DNA of 63,316 bases from UMGS1696 sp964634795 (lineage in GTDB: Bacteria > Bacillota > Clostridia > Oscillospirales > CAG-272), in NCBI GenBank assembly GCA_964634795.1, contig CAZWLL010000005.1:1-63316 (forward strand), read 5' to 3'. The position numbers and the translations under genes were made by a program. How positions within the stretch are numbered: position 1 is the first letter of the stretch; each line of letters opens with the position of its first letter. Shown piece by piece: positions 1 through 7,259 of this stretch. The notes under the pieces were generated by a model, which saw only the letters and a list, made by a program, of their open reading frames with translations, ran no database searches and was not told the origin of the DNA.

Positions 1-347
1 AACTCAAAAGAATTATTGCGGCTTTATTTGCTACTGCGCTTCTTCTTGCACCTGTTGGTGCGTCTGAATCACGAGCTTCAATTTGTCCTAATTGCAATAG
101 ACCTTCAACTTGGAGTCTTGATTGCGGTGGGGTTAATGCTTCACAAGATGAAATTGTTCATTGCACTTCTCATGGAAGAAATTCTAACGGAACGTATAAA
201 TGTAAATTAACAAAACGTTATGGTTATACTAATCTAGTATGCTCGAACTGCGGAACACATAATTTCGACATACATCTTTGTCAAGAAAAGCATTCTATTG
301 ACGGAATAAGCTTGGATGTATGTTCCTACGGTGGTTATCCCGGATAA
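1..347 (+). CDS. Secreted Cys-rich protein, 5'-truncated by window edge
   Basis: The reading frame is open from base 3 to the TAA at 345-347, and the start codon lies left of the window. The visible N-terminus LKRIIAALFATALLLAPVGA is the positive and hydrophobic part of a signal peptide, with likely cleavage after an Ala-x-Ala-like stretch, so the protein is exported. The mature part of about 90 residues has paired cysteines (CPNC, CSNC) and single Cys/His residues, which suggests a small disulfide-linked or zinc-ribbon-like fold. I do not recognise the family. Its codons end in A/T more often than those of later genes. A competing ORF in another frame (16-210) is a shadow without such features. 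Confidence 0.6.
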   Translation, partial: LKRIIAALFATALLLAPVGASESRASICPNCNRPSTWSLDCGGVNASQDEIVHCTSHGRNSNGTYKCKLTKRYGYTNLVCSNCGTHNFDIHLCQEKHSIDGISLDVCSYGGYPG

Positions 348-380
348 ATAAGTAAGGTATAGAGGGCTATTTGAAATATT

Positions 381-418
381 GAATATCGGATGTCATTGAA
401 AATTGACATCCGATATTC
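381..418 (+). promoter_or_regulatory. 15-bp perfect inverted repeat upstream of the binding protein gene
   Basis: Arms 381-395 and 404-418 are perfect reverse complements around an 8-nt loop. No T-run follows, and the ribosome site (TAAGGAG, about 423-429) comes right after. It could terminate the upstream gene weakly, act as an operator, or form a 5'-leader hairpin controlling the sugar importer operon. Confidence 0.6.
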
Positions 419-436
419 TCATTAAGGAGTTTAAAT

Positions 437-2584
437 ATGAAAAAAATTTATCTGTCAACTTTGTTAATCTTTATACTTGCTGTTGCATGCGGATGTGCAA
501 TAAACAATGAATCGGGAAGCGGTATGAGTAAATATAAATCCGATGCGGTTGCGGAAGGTGTATATTGTTTTGAGGACAGCACGATTGGAGTTTATCCATA
601 TGATAACAAGTTTTACCAATTAAATTATGTTGACGAAAACAGAGATATAGGTTACTACGAACCCGAAACCATGGAATACCATTATTTGTGTACTATTGAA
701 AATGATGTATTGAATGATATATACATCAATGATACCGGAATATATGTTGCAGGCGAGCATGTAGTATATGAAGTCGACTTTAAAGGAAATATAAAAGAAA
801 AAATAGAACTGCCCGACCTTGGCGCGTTTGACAGCATGTATAGATTAGCGGTAAATGAAAAATACACGGCTGTTTCTTGCTTTTATTACTTGGAGAACGC
901 CAGGGACTGGGATAATGTGATTTATGTTATTGATAATACTACAAATGAAATCACTCAGTATGATTATAAGAAATTGAAGGAAGGCGACACACTCGAAAAT
1001 ATTCTGCCAACGAATGAAGAAAATAAGTTTATTTTAGTCGGTAACTATCAGGTATATTCGTTTGATGCGACAGACGGAAAAACCGAGCTGTTATATGACG
1101 GAGTAAACTCGAATAGAATAGACTATTCTCCGACGGAAAACTGTTTGTATTTTATAGATCAAAGGATGGTGTCAGGCGAAAGAAAGATGGGTAAAATTCA
1201 ACTGCCTGACGGAGACATTACGATTGCACGAAACACTGAGCTTGAATATATCTATCGAAAAATCAAATCAGCTGTCAACAGAGAAGTCAATATGATAGAA
1301 TTCGGGGATATATACTACACCGAAAGCGGATATATGCTGTGGGATCAGTACAATCAAGTTATGTTTGTCAAACCCGAAAAGGTAAACGATACGGGTGAGG
1401 AAATCACGGTTGTTTACAGATATGCTCCGTCGACTACTGTTCAATTACAGTCAAATTATGAGACTGAATTCGGCTGGATGAACGGAATGATGGCACGCAT
1501 GAACACACAGTTTGAAGAAGAAAACAAGATAGTGGTTAACGCGAAAGGTTATGCTTACGACAAATTTGTCGAAAACCTGCGCGTAAAACTTCTTGCGGGA
1601 GATGACGACTACGATGTTGTAATGCTCGAGCACGCGGATGAGCTTCTCGCGTCAATTCTGAACTACGGCTTGTACCTGCCGCTTGAGACATACGACAGCA
1701 TATCAAGCGGATTTGACAAGTATTATGACGGAGTTCGTGACGTTATGACGTATGACGGACATATATTCGGTATACCGTACTATCTTGCGGCTAACGGATA
1801 TGTATCGGAAGACGACACACTCGAAAAACTCGGTACGGATTATACTCTCGATGATTTCTGGAATCTGTGCGAAGAGTTCGGAAGTCAGCAAATTCTGAAT
1901 TCAAACAATCTGACAAATCATGAGACGTTTTACTCAATAATCAGCTCGATTATCGAAGACGGTATGAGAAAGGGTGAGATATCACGTGACGCGATACTCG
2001 ATTGCATAGAAAGCTACTCTGAATATTATAAAGCGGGAGCTCTTGTTACGGGAAACGGACCGTTTAGTATAATTAACGGAGTCGGCGGTAATTATGAATC
2101 GAGATTTAATGAAAAACAATATAAAACATTGCGCTCACTGCCTTCATATGACGGTAAAAATTATATTGACATAAAGAGTATGGCATACATTAATTCAAAG
2201 ACGAAGAATGCCGACCTTGCGGCGGAGTATATGTCTATTATGGTGTCTGACGATTATTTGCCGTGGTGTAATCAGTTTGATAAATCGTATCTTGCGAAGG
2301 ATGCGGATTCGTACTTTACTCTCACTTTAGGAGAAAATCCATTGGAAACCGAATACAAAAAGATAAAAATACCCGCAGCTGAGGATGTATACATGAACGG
2401 AATAAGCAGATTCCTTGTTGAAAACGGAAACGAGTTTTTCAAAAACGCCGCTCCGAGACTGTATACCTATAACCTTGAGGAGATAATTACCGAGGTGTAC
2501 AACGGTGTAAAGAACGGTACTATGACGGCTGAAGATGCCGCGGACAAGATTTACTCCGAAGCATCGTATCAGCTTATGGAATAA
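437..2584 (+). CDS. Extracellular solute-binding lipoprotein (family 1) with N-terminal propeller-like domain
   Basis: Substrate-binding component of a carbohydrate ABC importer, anchored on the outer face of the membrane. A lipoprotein signal (MKKIYLSTLLIFILAVACGC) ends in adjacent candidate lipid-modified cysteines. Residues about 40-310 contain repeated short beta-strand motifs typical of a beta-propeller. Residues about 330-715 match the family-1 binding fold, with stretches such as VMLEHADELL and GIPYYLAANGY. At 715 aa it is much longer than a plain binding protein (about 400-450 aa), and the extra length is the propeller. Two permeases follow 12 nt downstream, so it heads the operon. 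The sugar is not readable from sequence. No ATPase is encoded nearby, so a shared MsmX-type ATPase elsewhere is likely. Confidence 0.85.
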   Translation: MKKIYLSTLLIFILAVACGCAINNESGSGMSKYKSDAVAEGVYCFEDSTIGVYPYDNKFYQLNYVDENRDIGYYEPETMEYHYLCTIENDVLNDIYINDTGIYVAGEHVVYEVDFKGNIKEKIELPDLGAFDSMYRLAVNEKYTAVSCFYYLENARDWDNVIYVIDNTTNEITQYDYKKLKEGDTLENILPTNEENKFILVGNYQVYSFDATDGKTELLYDGVNSNRIDYSPTENCLYFIDQRMVSGERKMGKIQLPDGDITIARNTELEYIYRKIKSAVNREVNMIEFGDIYYTESGYMLWDQYNQVMFVKPEKVNDTGEEITVVYRYAPSTTVQLQSNYETEFGWMNGMMARMNTQFEEENKIVVNAKGYAYDKFVENLRVKLLAGDDDYDVVMLEHADELLASILNYGLYLPLETYDSISSGFDKYYDGVRDVMTYDGHIFGIPYYLAANGYVSEDDTLEKLGTDYTLDDFWNLCEEFGSQQILNSNNLTNHETFYSIISSIIEDGMRKGEISRDAILDCIESYSEYYKAGALVTGNGPFSIINGVGGNYESRFNEKQYKTLRSLPSYDGKNYIDIKSMAYINSKTKNADLAAEYMSIMVSDDYLPWCNQFDKSYLAKDADSYFTLTLGENPLETEYKKIKIPAAEDVYMNGISRFLVENGNEFFKNAAPRLYTYNLEEIITEVYNGVKNGTMTAEDAADKIYSEASYQLME

Positions 2585-2596
2585 AACGGAGGCTGT

Positions 2597-3382
2597 ATGA
2601 AAAAACGAACGGATATACTGCTGCTCATGCCTTCTTTGGCCGGATTTGTCGTATTTTTTATAGTCCCTTTTATCTATACATTTTATTATGCATTTACCGA
2701 AAACGCTTTTACGGGAAAATTCGTCGGATTTGATAATTTTATTAATCTTTTCCGCAACGAGTATTTTCGGCTTGCAATGAAAAATACACTTTGTTTTACT
2801 GCGCTTGCTATTCCGCTTACCATGCTGATATCAACCATGATTGCGTTAGCTCTCGCGAAGTTTGCCGCAAAGCTTCCGTTTGTGAAATCAGCGTTTTTTC
2901 TGCCGATTATACTTCCGTCAGCGGTGATAGTGATATTATGGAATGCGTACTTCACTTCTGTTCCGCCGTTTACATCACTTTTGCTTATATTTCTCTGGAA
3001 ATACGGCGGTATTAATGTGATGCTCATTATTACGGCTTTATCGGGTATGAACAAAGAAATGCTTGACGCGGCACGTATAGACGGAGCGGGATATTTGCGT
3101 ACGGTGTTTGGTGTGATTATTCCGAACATTATGCCCGGCTTATTCTTCACTCTGGTTATCTCAATTGTAAACTCGTTTAAGATTTTCCGTGAGTCATATC
3201 TGCTGTACGGCGATTACCCAGACCAAAGTATTTATATGCTTCAAAATTATCTTAATAATCATTTTACGAAGCTTAATTATCAGAATATCAGTACAGCGGC
3301 TATTATTTTCGCGGTAATGGTTTACACAATTGTAGCGGTGATTTTCGCTGCCGAGAAGAAATGGAGCGAATCGATATGGTAA
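2597..3382 (+). CDS. Sugar ABC transporter permease (MalF/UgpA type)
   Basis: Integral membrane permease of a family-1 carbohydrate importer. The N-terminus (LLLMPSLAGFVVFFIVPFIY) is the typical first helix of this family. About six membrane segments follow, and the cytoplasmic EAA loop that contacts the ATPase is present as MLDAARIDGAGYLRTVF. The length of 261 aa is slightly short for the family (about 280-300). A GGAGG-like site precedes the ATG 12 nt after the binding protein gene. The downstream permease gene overlaps its 3' end, so the two are probably translated together and pair as a heterodimer. Confidence 0.9.
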   Translation: MKKRTDILLLMPSLAGFVVFFIVPFIYTFYYAFTENAFTGKFVGFDNFINLFRNEYFRLAMKNTLCFTALAIPLTMLISTMIALALAKFAAKLPFVKSAFFLPIILPSAVIVILWNAYFTSVPPFTSLLLIFLWKYGGINVMLIITALSGMNKEMLDAARIDGAGYLRTVFGVIIPNIMPGLFFTLVISIVNSFKIFRESYLLYGDYPDQSIYMLQNYLNNHFTKLNYQNISTAAIIFAVMVYTIVAVIFAAEKKWSESIW

Positions 3383-4140
3383 AGAGAAAAGCTGCGGATG
3401 TTCTGCCGACAGTGATACTTTTCATTCTCGCCTTAGCCGTCGCAGCGCCTGTTGTTGTAATCATCGTTCTTTCGCTCAGTGACGGTGTGGGTATATATGC
3501 GGATTTTTTCGTATGGAATCCGCGATATGTGAACGCTCTGTCAAACTCATTGATTATATCATTCAGTGTATCCTTCGGTACGATTATCGTTTCGGTGCTT
3601 GCCGCGTATGTATTCGCCAAGGTAAAATTCAAAGGAAGAGATGTGCTGTTTTACCTGTACATTATTGTTATGATGATGCCGTTCCAGGTTACGGTACTGC
3701 CGCAATACATTGTGTCGAGAAAGCTCGATATCTATGACTCTTACTTTGCGTTGATATTACCGGGGATATTCGCACCGTTTGCTGTGTTTCTGCTGACTCA
3801 AATAATGAAATCACTTCCCGATGAAATGATTGAGGCGGCAAGACTCGATACATCATCGACTATTAGGATAATCGCGAGTATTATTGTGCCGTCGATAAAA
3901 AACGGTATCATTTGCGCATGGGCCATAACATTTACCGAGCAATGGAATCTTGTTGCCGAGCCTCTGATTTTAATCGAATCCGAGGAGCGGCTTCCGCTGT
4001 CGGTGATGCTCAACGAAATCGAAACAGGCGATATACTCGGTTTTGCCGCCGTTGCGGTGTTTGCTTGTCTTCCGTTTTTAATATATACGTTTTTCGAATC
4101 CGAAATAATAGAAGGATTGGAGGCGTACAGATTAAAATGA
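3376..4140 (+). CDS. Sugar ABC transporter permease (MalG/UgpE type)
   Basis: Second permease of the importer. It has about six membrane helices and an EAA loop (EAARLDTSSTIRIIASIIVP) expected to dock on the ATPase. The start at 3376 is chosen because GGAG at 3363-3366 lies 9 nt upstream. An in-frame ATG at 3361 would add five residues. Either way the gene overlaps the end of the first permease, indicating coupled translation. The C-terminus (EGLEAYRLK) resembles the short tail common in MalG-type subunits. Its stop codon overlaps the start of the next small gene (ATGA). Confidence 0.88.
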   Translation: MVKRKAADVLPTVILFILALAVAAPVVVIIVLSLSDGVGIYADFFVWNPRYVNALSNSLIISFSVSFGTIIVSVLAAYVFAKVKFKGRDVLFYLYIIVMMMPFQVTVLPQYIVSRKLDIYDSYFALILPGIFAPFAVFLLTQIMKSLPDEMIEAARLDTSSTIRIIASIIVPSIKNGIICAWAITFTEQWNLVAEPLILIESEERLPLSVMLNEIETGDILGFAAVAVFACLPFLIYTFFESEIIEGLEAYRLK

Positions 4141-4517
4141 AGCGTATTATATCGGTGTTTCTTATTGTGCTGTATTGTGCGGTAGTTACGGTATTCGATA
4201 GGTACGGAGCCGCAATCAGAGAAGGCTTGGCTCCGCATGTTAAAGTTGTCTCGATGAATATTCAGGTATACCTTGAGGTACCAAGCGAAGCGGTGCATAC
4301 GGATGGGACCGGTCAAAGCTATGTGTATTTCGCGTTTGAAAGCGACAGGTATCCCGAGCAGGCGTATGAAGCAGAGCGCAATAATTGTACTGTATATGAC
4401 TCGAATGACGACAGCAGCACGATAATTCTTGAAGACTTCTTTATTTCCGGAAAGCTTCTGATAATATCATCGGATAAAGAAATAATCGAAGGACGGCGTG
4501 TAATCGTCTCATATTAA
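4137..4517 (+). CDS. Small membrane-anchored protein with adaptor-like (HlyD C-terminal-like) domain
   Basis: 126 aa, starting at the ATG that overlaps the permease stop by 4 nt, so it is the last gene of the importer operon. Residues 1-20 form one hydrophobic signal-anchor helix. The rest is predicted beta-rich. The segment EVPSEAVHTDGTGQSYVYF, with a later ISGKLLIIS, resembles the C-terminal barrel of HlyD/RND-type periplasmic adaptors (VP-x-x-A, then a sGL-x-x-G stretch), but the coiled-coil and lipoyl parts are missing. Function unknown. I infer an extracytoplasmic accessory of the importer, with modest confidence. Confidence 0.6.
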   Translation: MKRIISVFLIVLYCAVVTVFDRYGAAIREGLAPHVKVVSMNIQVYLEVPSEAVHTDGTGQSYVYFAFESDRYPEQAYEAERNNCTVYDSNDDSSTIILEDFFISGKLLIISSDKEIIEGRRVIVSY

Positions 4518-4530
4518 CAAAGAAGCAAAA

Positions 4531-4604
4531 ACCTCGGCAGCTTGAAATGTACCTTAATACCGATACGGTAGTCGGAAACATATTACGGCTGTCGAGGTCT
4601 TTTT
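4531..4604 (+). terminator. Terminator of the sugar importer operon
   Basis: Arms 4531-4541 and 4588-4598 pair with one G-T wobble and are followed by a T-rich run. The long loop carries a second small hairpin (TACCG-ATA-CGGTA). Confidence 0.7.
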
Positions 4605-4726
4605 AGTGCATAAAACTGCGGAATGGCGGCTTTAATATTATATTTACAAAAAATCCATTGTAAAGAATACGAAATAAATGTAATATAATATACTGATATT
4701 ATATTGTTTTTTCGGTGTGAGGAGCT

Positions 4727-5629
4727 ATGTTTGGATATGTAAAACCATATGTACCTGAACTGAAGGTGTCTGAATACGAAAAATACCGTGCCGCATACTG
4801 CGGATTGTGCAGATCCATCGGACAGGTGACGGGACAGCTGTCACGCCTTACGCTGTCATATGATCTTGTCTTTCTGGCGGCGGTAAGAATGGTACTCGAG
4901 GGGATAAATCCCGAGTTTAAACCGATGTATTGTTTGGTACACCCGATGAAAAAAAGGCTTGTTATGACCGAAAACTCAGCGCTTACTTATGCGGTACAGA
5001 TATCGGCTGTTTTAGCGGATGAGAAAAACCGCGATGATTTGAACGACGAGCATGGTATTGACAAAATCAAATCGTCCGCTGTATATCCTATGCTGTCCGC
5101 ATTTGCGAAAACCGCCGAGAAAGATTTACCGGCAGACTGCAGGCAAACCGTACGTGAAAAGCTTGAAAAGCTGAATGAGTTGGAAAAGCAAGGCAGCACA
5201 TCGCTTAACGATACCGCGGATGCATTCGGTGAGGTGCTTAGGTATGTTTTTTCATTAGGACTCACAGGCGAAAAAGCCGAAATCGCGGGAATTATAGGAT
5301 ACAATACCGGAAGATTCGCGTATATATGCGATGCCGCAGATGACATGACGGATGACATTAAAAAACACAGATATAATCCTATTGCCGAAGGCTGGGGTGA
5401 ATTGGCTCTGACGGACGGAAAAATGTCGCCGATGGTGAAAGAAGCGATTATGATTTCAACACCGATAGAACTCGAAAAACTCGGTGATGAAACAGACAAG
5501 CTTGATAACAACAATATAATGACGCCGATTATAAAAAATACGGTATATCTCGGAATGCTTAAATCGTTAGAGCATGCCGTGGAAGACAAGAAAAAGAATA
5601 CCGAAAAACAAATGGAGAACGATTACTGA
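4727..5629 (+). CDS. DUF5685 family protein
   Basis: 300-aa soluble, mostly helical protein recognised as DUF5685 from its opening (MFGYVKPYVPELKVSEYEKY) and the CGLC motif (Cys25, Cys28). Around residues 201-215 it has an aspartate-rich stretch (DAADDMTDDIKKHRYNP) that looks like the metal-binding Asp motif of all-alpha isoprenoid synthases; that likeness is my inference, and the family's biochemistry is not established to my knowledge. The gene has its own upstream AT-rich promoter region after a terminator. It is coupled to the J-domain gene by a TGATGA overlap, a pairing that suggests the two products act together. Confidence 0.8.
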   Translation: MFGYVKPYVPELKVSEYEKYRAAYCGLCRSIGQVTGQLSRLTLSYDLVFLAAVRMVLEGINPEFKPMYCLVHPMKKRLVMTENSALTYAVQISAVLADEKNRDDLNDEHGIDKIKSSAVYPMLSAFAKTAEKDLPADCRQTVREKLEKLNELEKQGSTSLNDTADAFGEVLRYVFSLGLTGEKAEIAGIIGYNTGRFAYICDAADDMTDDIKKHRYNPIAEGWGELALTDGKMSPMVKEAIMISTPIELEKLGDETDKLDNNNIMTPIIKNTVYLGMLKSLEHAVEDKKKNTEKQMENDY

Positions 5630-6264
5630 TGAAAGATCCATACGATGTGCTTGGAGTATCACGAAGCGCATCCGATGATGAAATAAAAAAAACATATCAT
5701 AAGCTTGCGAGGAAATACCACCCCGATAATTTCGCGGGGTCCGGAGGTGCCGCAGCCGAAGGCGCTGAAGAAAAAATGAAGGAAATAAACGAGGCTTATG
5801 ATTTAATTCAGAAAGAGCGTTCTGGCAAAACAAACGGTAACGGATACGGCAGTACATATTCCGGCAATGAATACAATACGTACAGTACATCCGGTACGAC
5901 ATCGTTTTATCAGGTGCGCTGCCTGATAAATGAAGGAAAATATTCCGATGCCGAGTTGATTATCGACTCGACTCCCGCAGGGGACAGAGGTGCCGAATGG
6001 AGCTTTCTTAAAGGATACCTGCTTTTTCAAAGAGGTTATTATCACGATGCGGCACGGTATATTGAAACAGCGTGCTATCTCGATCCGCAAAACGCGGAAT
6101 ACAGAAAGGCTAAAAACAGCATGAGTTCGCGCTCCAACGGATATGGCAATGTTTATAAGCAGACAAGCGGATCTGATTGTGATGTTTGCAGTGCGTGCTC
6201 CACACTTATTTGCTGTGATACATGCTGTGAATGCTTCGGTGGGGATTTGATTTCGTGCTGTTAA
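5629..6264 (+). CDS. J-domain protein with TPR-like region and Cys-rich tail
   Basis: Hsp70 co-chaperone-like protein of 211 aa. Residues 1-70 are a J domain with the essential HPD tripeptide (about 31-33) in KYHPDN, which stimulates DnaK ATPase. A Gly/Ser/Tyr-rich linker follows. Residues about 95-165 form a TPR-like helical pair (AEWSFLKGYLLFQRGYYHDA). The last 30 residues contain ten cysteines, including three CC pairs. It lacks the zinc-finger and substrate domains of canonical DnaJ, so it is a specialised J protein. It starts inside the stop codon of the DUF5685 gene. The Cys tail may bind metal or attach to a membrane. Confidence 0.85.
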   Translation: MKDPYDVLGVSRSASDDEIKKTYHKLARKYHPDNFAGSGGAAAEGAEEKMKEINEAYDLIQKERSGKTNGNGYGSTYSGNEYNTYSTSGTTSFYQVRCLINEGKYSDAELIIDSTPAGDRGAEWSFLKGYLLFQRGYYHDAARYIETACYLDPQNAEYRKAKNSMSSRSNGYGNVYKQTSGSDCDVCSACSTLICCDTCCECFGGDLISCC

Positions 6265-6310
6265 GGCGGATATATTTTAGCGAAATAGTATAGAAACCCG
6301 CCGCCTTAAC
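6260..6310. repeat. Inverted repeat enclosing repeat unit A
   Basis: GTTAAGGCGG (6260-6269) and CCGCCTTAAC (6301-6310) are perfect reverse complements. The left arm includes the stop codon of the J-domain gene. The pair encloses most of the first copy of a 57-bp repeat unit. Confidence 0.75.
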
Positions 6311-6572
6311 GAATTTATCCGTAAACGGATAAATTCCGAAAGTGAGGCTAATAATAAAATGGCGGATAAAATTCAGCGTAGCAGTACCGAAAACCGCCGC
6401 CTTNNNNNNNNNNNNNNNNNNNNNNNNNNNNNNNNNNNNNNNNNNNNNNNNNNNNNNNNNNNNNNNNNNNNNNNNNNNNNNNNNNNNNNNNNNNNNNNNN
6501 NNNTAATAATAAAATGGCGGATAAAATTCAGCGTAGCAGTACCGAAAACCGCCGCCTTAACGAATTTATCCG
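6265..6572. repeat. Tandem 57-bp palindromic repeat units around gap 1
   Basis: Unit A (6265-6321) and unit B (6516-6572, with a partial copy at 6361-6403 left of the gap) are the same length and match at about 48 of 57 positions. Both have GGCGG/CCGCC arms and the end CCTTAACGAATTTATCCG. A perfect 11-bp hairpin (6311-6321 with 6326-6336) overlaps the end of unit A. This is REP-like extragenic DNA filling most of the 337 bp between the J-protein and membrane-protein genes. No gene is seen here. Confidence 0.75.
6404..6503. other. Assembly gap 1 (100 N) flanked by identical 55-bp ends
   Basis: The 55 bases before the gap (6349-6403) are identical to the 55 bases after it (6504-6558). This is the signature of two contigs that overlap by one assembly k-mer but were joined with a fixed-size gap. 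Confidence 0.9.
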
Positions 6573-6601
6573 TTTGCGAATCCATTTTATGAGGATATAT
6601 T

Positions 6602-7123
6602 ATGAAAAGTAAAAGCATTACAAGAAAACTTACTTTGTGCGGTATTTTCGCCGCACTGTGTATGGTTTTCCTTTATATAGGCGGATTCACAGTGGCGGAT
6701 CTCTCACTGCTTGTGGTATGTGCCATTATGACGATGGTTGTGCTTGTCGAAACAGATGAAAAGTACGCATGGCTTTATGTAGGTGTAACGTCTACACTTG
6801 CGCTGATACTGCTGCCGTCAAAATTATATGCGCTTGAATATATTACCGTTGCGGCTGTATATCCGATATTGAAAATGCATTTTGAGAGAATGCGTTCGCT
6901 GTTTGCTTGGCTAGTTAAGATATCTTGCCTTGACTGCATGCTGCTTGTGCTTGTAGTACTCGGACAGTACGTATTTCTTGTAGGAGATGAGTTTTTCTCC
7001 CTCTCGGTTATCACTATAGTGGTGGGAACTCTGTTCTTTATTTTGTATGACTTTTGCCTCAGCGCATGCATTACATTTTATATGGTGAAAATACGCAAGA
7101 AATTTGCCAATAACAAGAAATAA
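6602..7123 (+). CDS. Multi-pass membrane protein, ECF S-component-like
   Basis: 173 aa with about five hydrophobic segments. The N-terminus (KLTLCGIFAALCMVFLYIGG) resembles the first helix of ECF-type vitamin transporter substrate subunits, which begin with a similar K-L-T-x-x-G-x-x-A-A-L pattern. The length also fits that group. No ECF ATPase or T subunit is nearby, so a role in micronutrient uptake through a shared energy module is an inference. A GAGG site lies a few bases before the ATG. The gene stands alone between the repeat region and a strong terminator. Confidence 0.6.
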   Translation: MKSKSITRKLTLCGIFAALCMVFLYIGGFTVADLSLLVVCAIMTMVVLVETDEKYAWLYVGVTSTLALILLPSKLYALEYITVAAVYPILKMHFERMRSLFAWLVKISCLDCMLLVLVVLGQYVFLVGDEFFSLSVITIVVGTLFFILYDFCLSACITFYMVKIRKKFANNKK

Positions 7124-7144
7124 ATGTTCAAAAATAACAAAAAT

Positions 7145-7176
7145 CGCTTCGTTTCGTTGACAACGGAGCGTTTTTT
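7145..7176 (+). terminator. Terminator after the membrane protein gene
   Basis: Arms 7145-7153 and 7162-7170 pair (one G-T) and are followed by six T. The loop contains the -35 element of the next promoter. Confidence 0.85.
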
Positions 7177-7186
7177 ATAGTATAAT
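7157..7186 (+). promoter_or_regulatory. Sigma-A promoter of the yicC housekeeping cluster
   Basis: TTGACA at 7157-7162 and TATAAT at 7181-7186 with an 18-nt spacer. It overlaps the terminator hairpin and lies 74 nt before the yicC start. Confidence 0.85.
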
Positions 7187-7259
7187 GTAAAGTAGGTAAA
7201 TTTGATTTAAATTCTTCTCGGGAATGTATTGACTCGGGAGCTATATATCGGAGTTTATA

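Noticed and set aside
16..210. 64-aa ORF starting with TTG
   Set aside because: It is out of frame with the signal-peptide and Cys-rich protein read from base 3 to 347 and has no family features.
6359..6618. ORFs spanning gap 1 on both strands
   Set aside because: They run through N bases and the duplicated 55-bp ends, and encode only repeat sequence.
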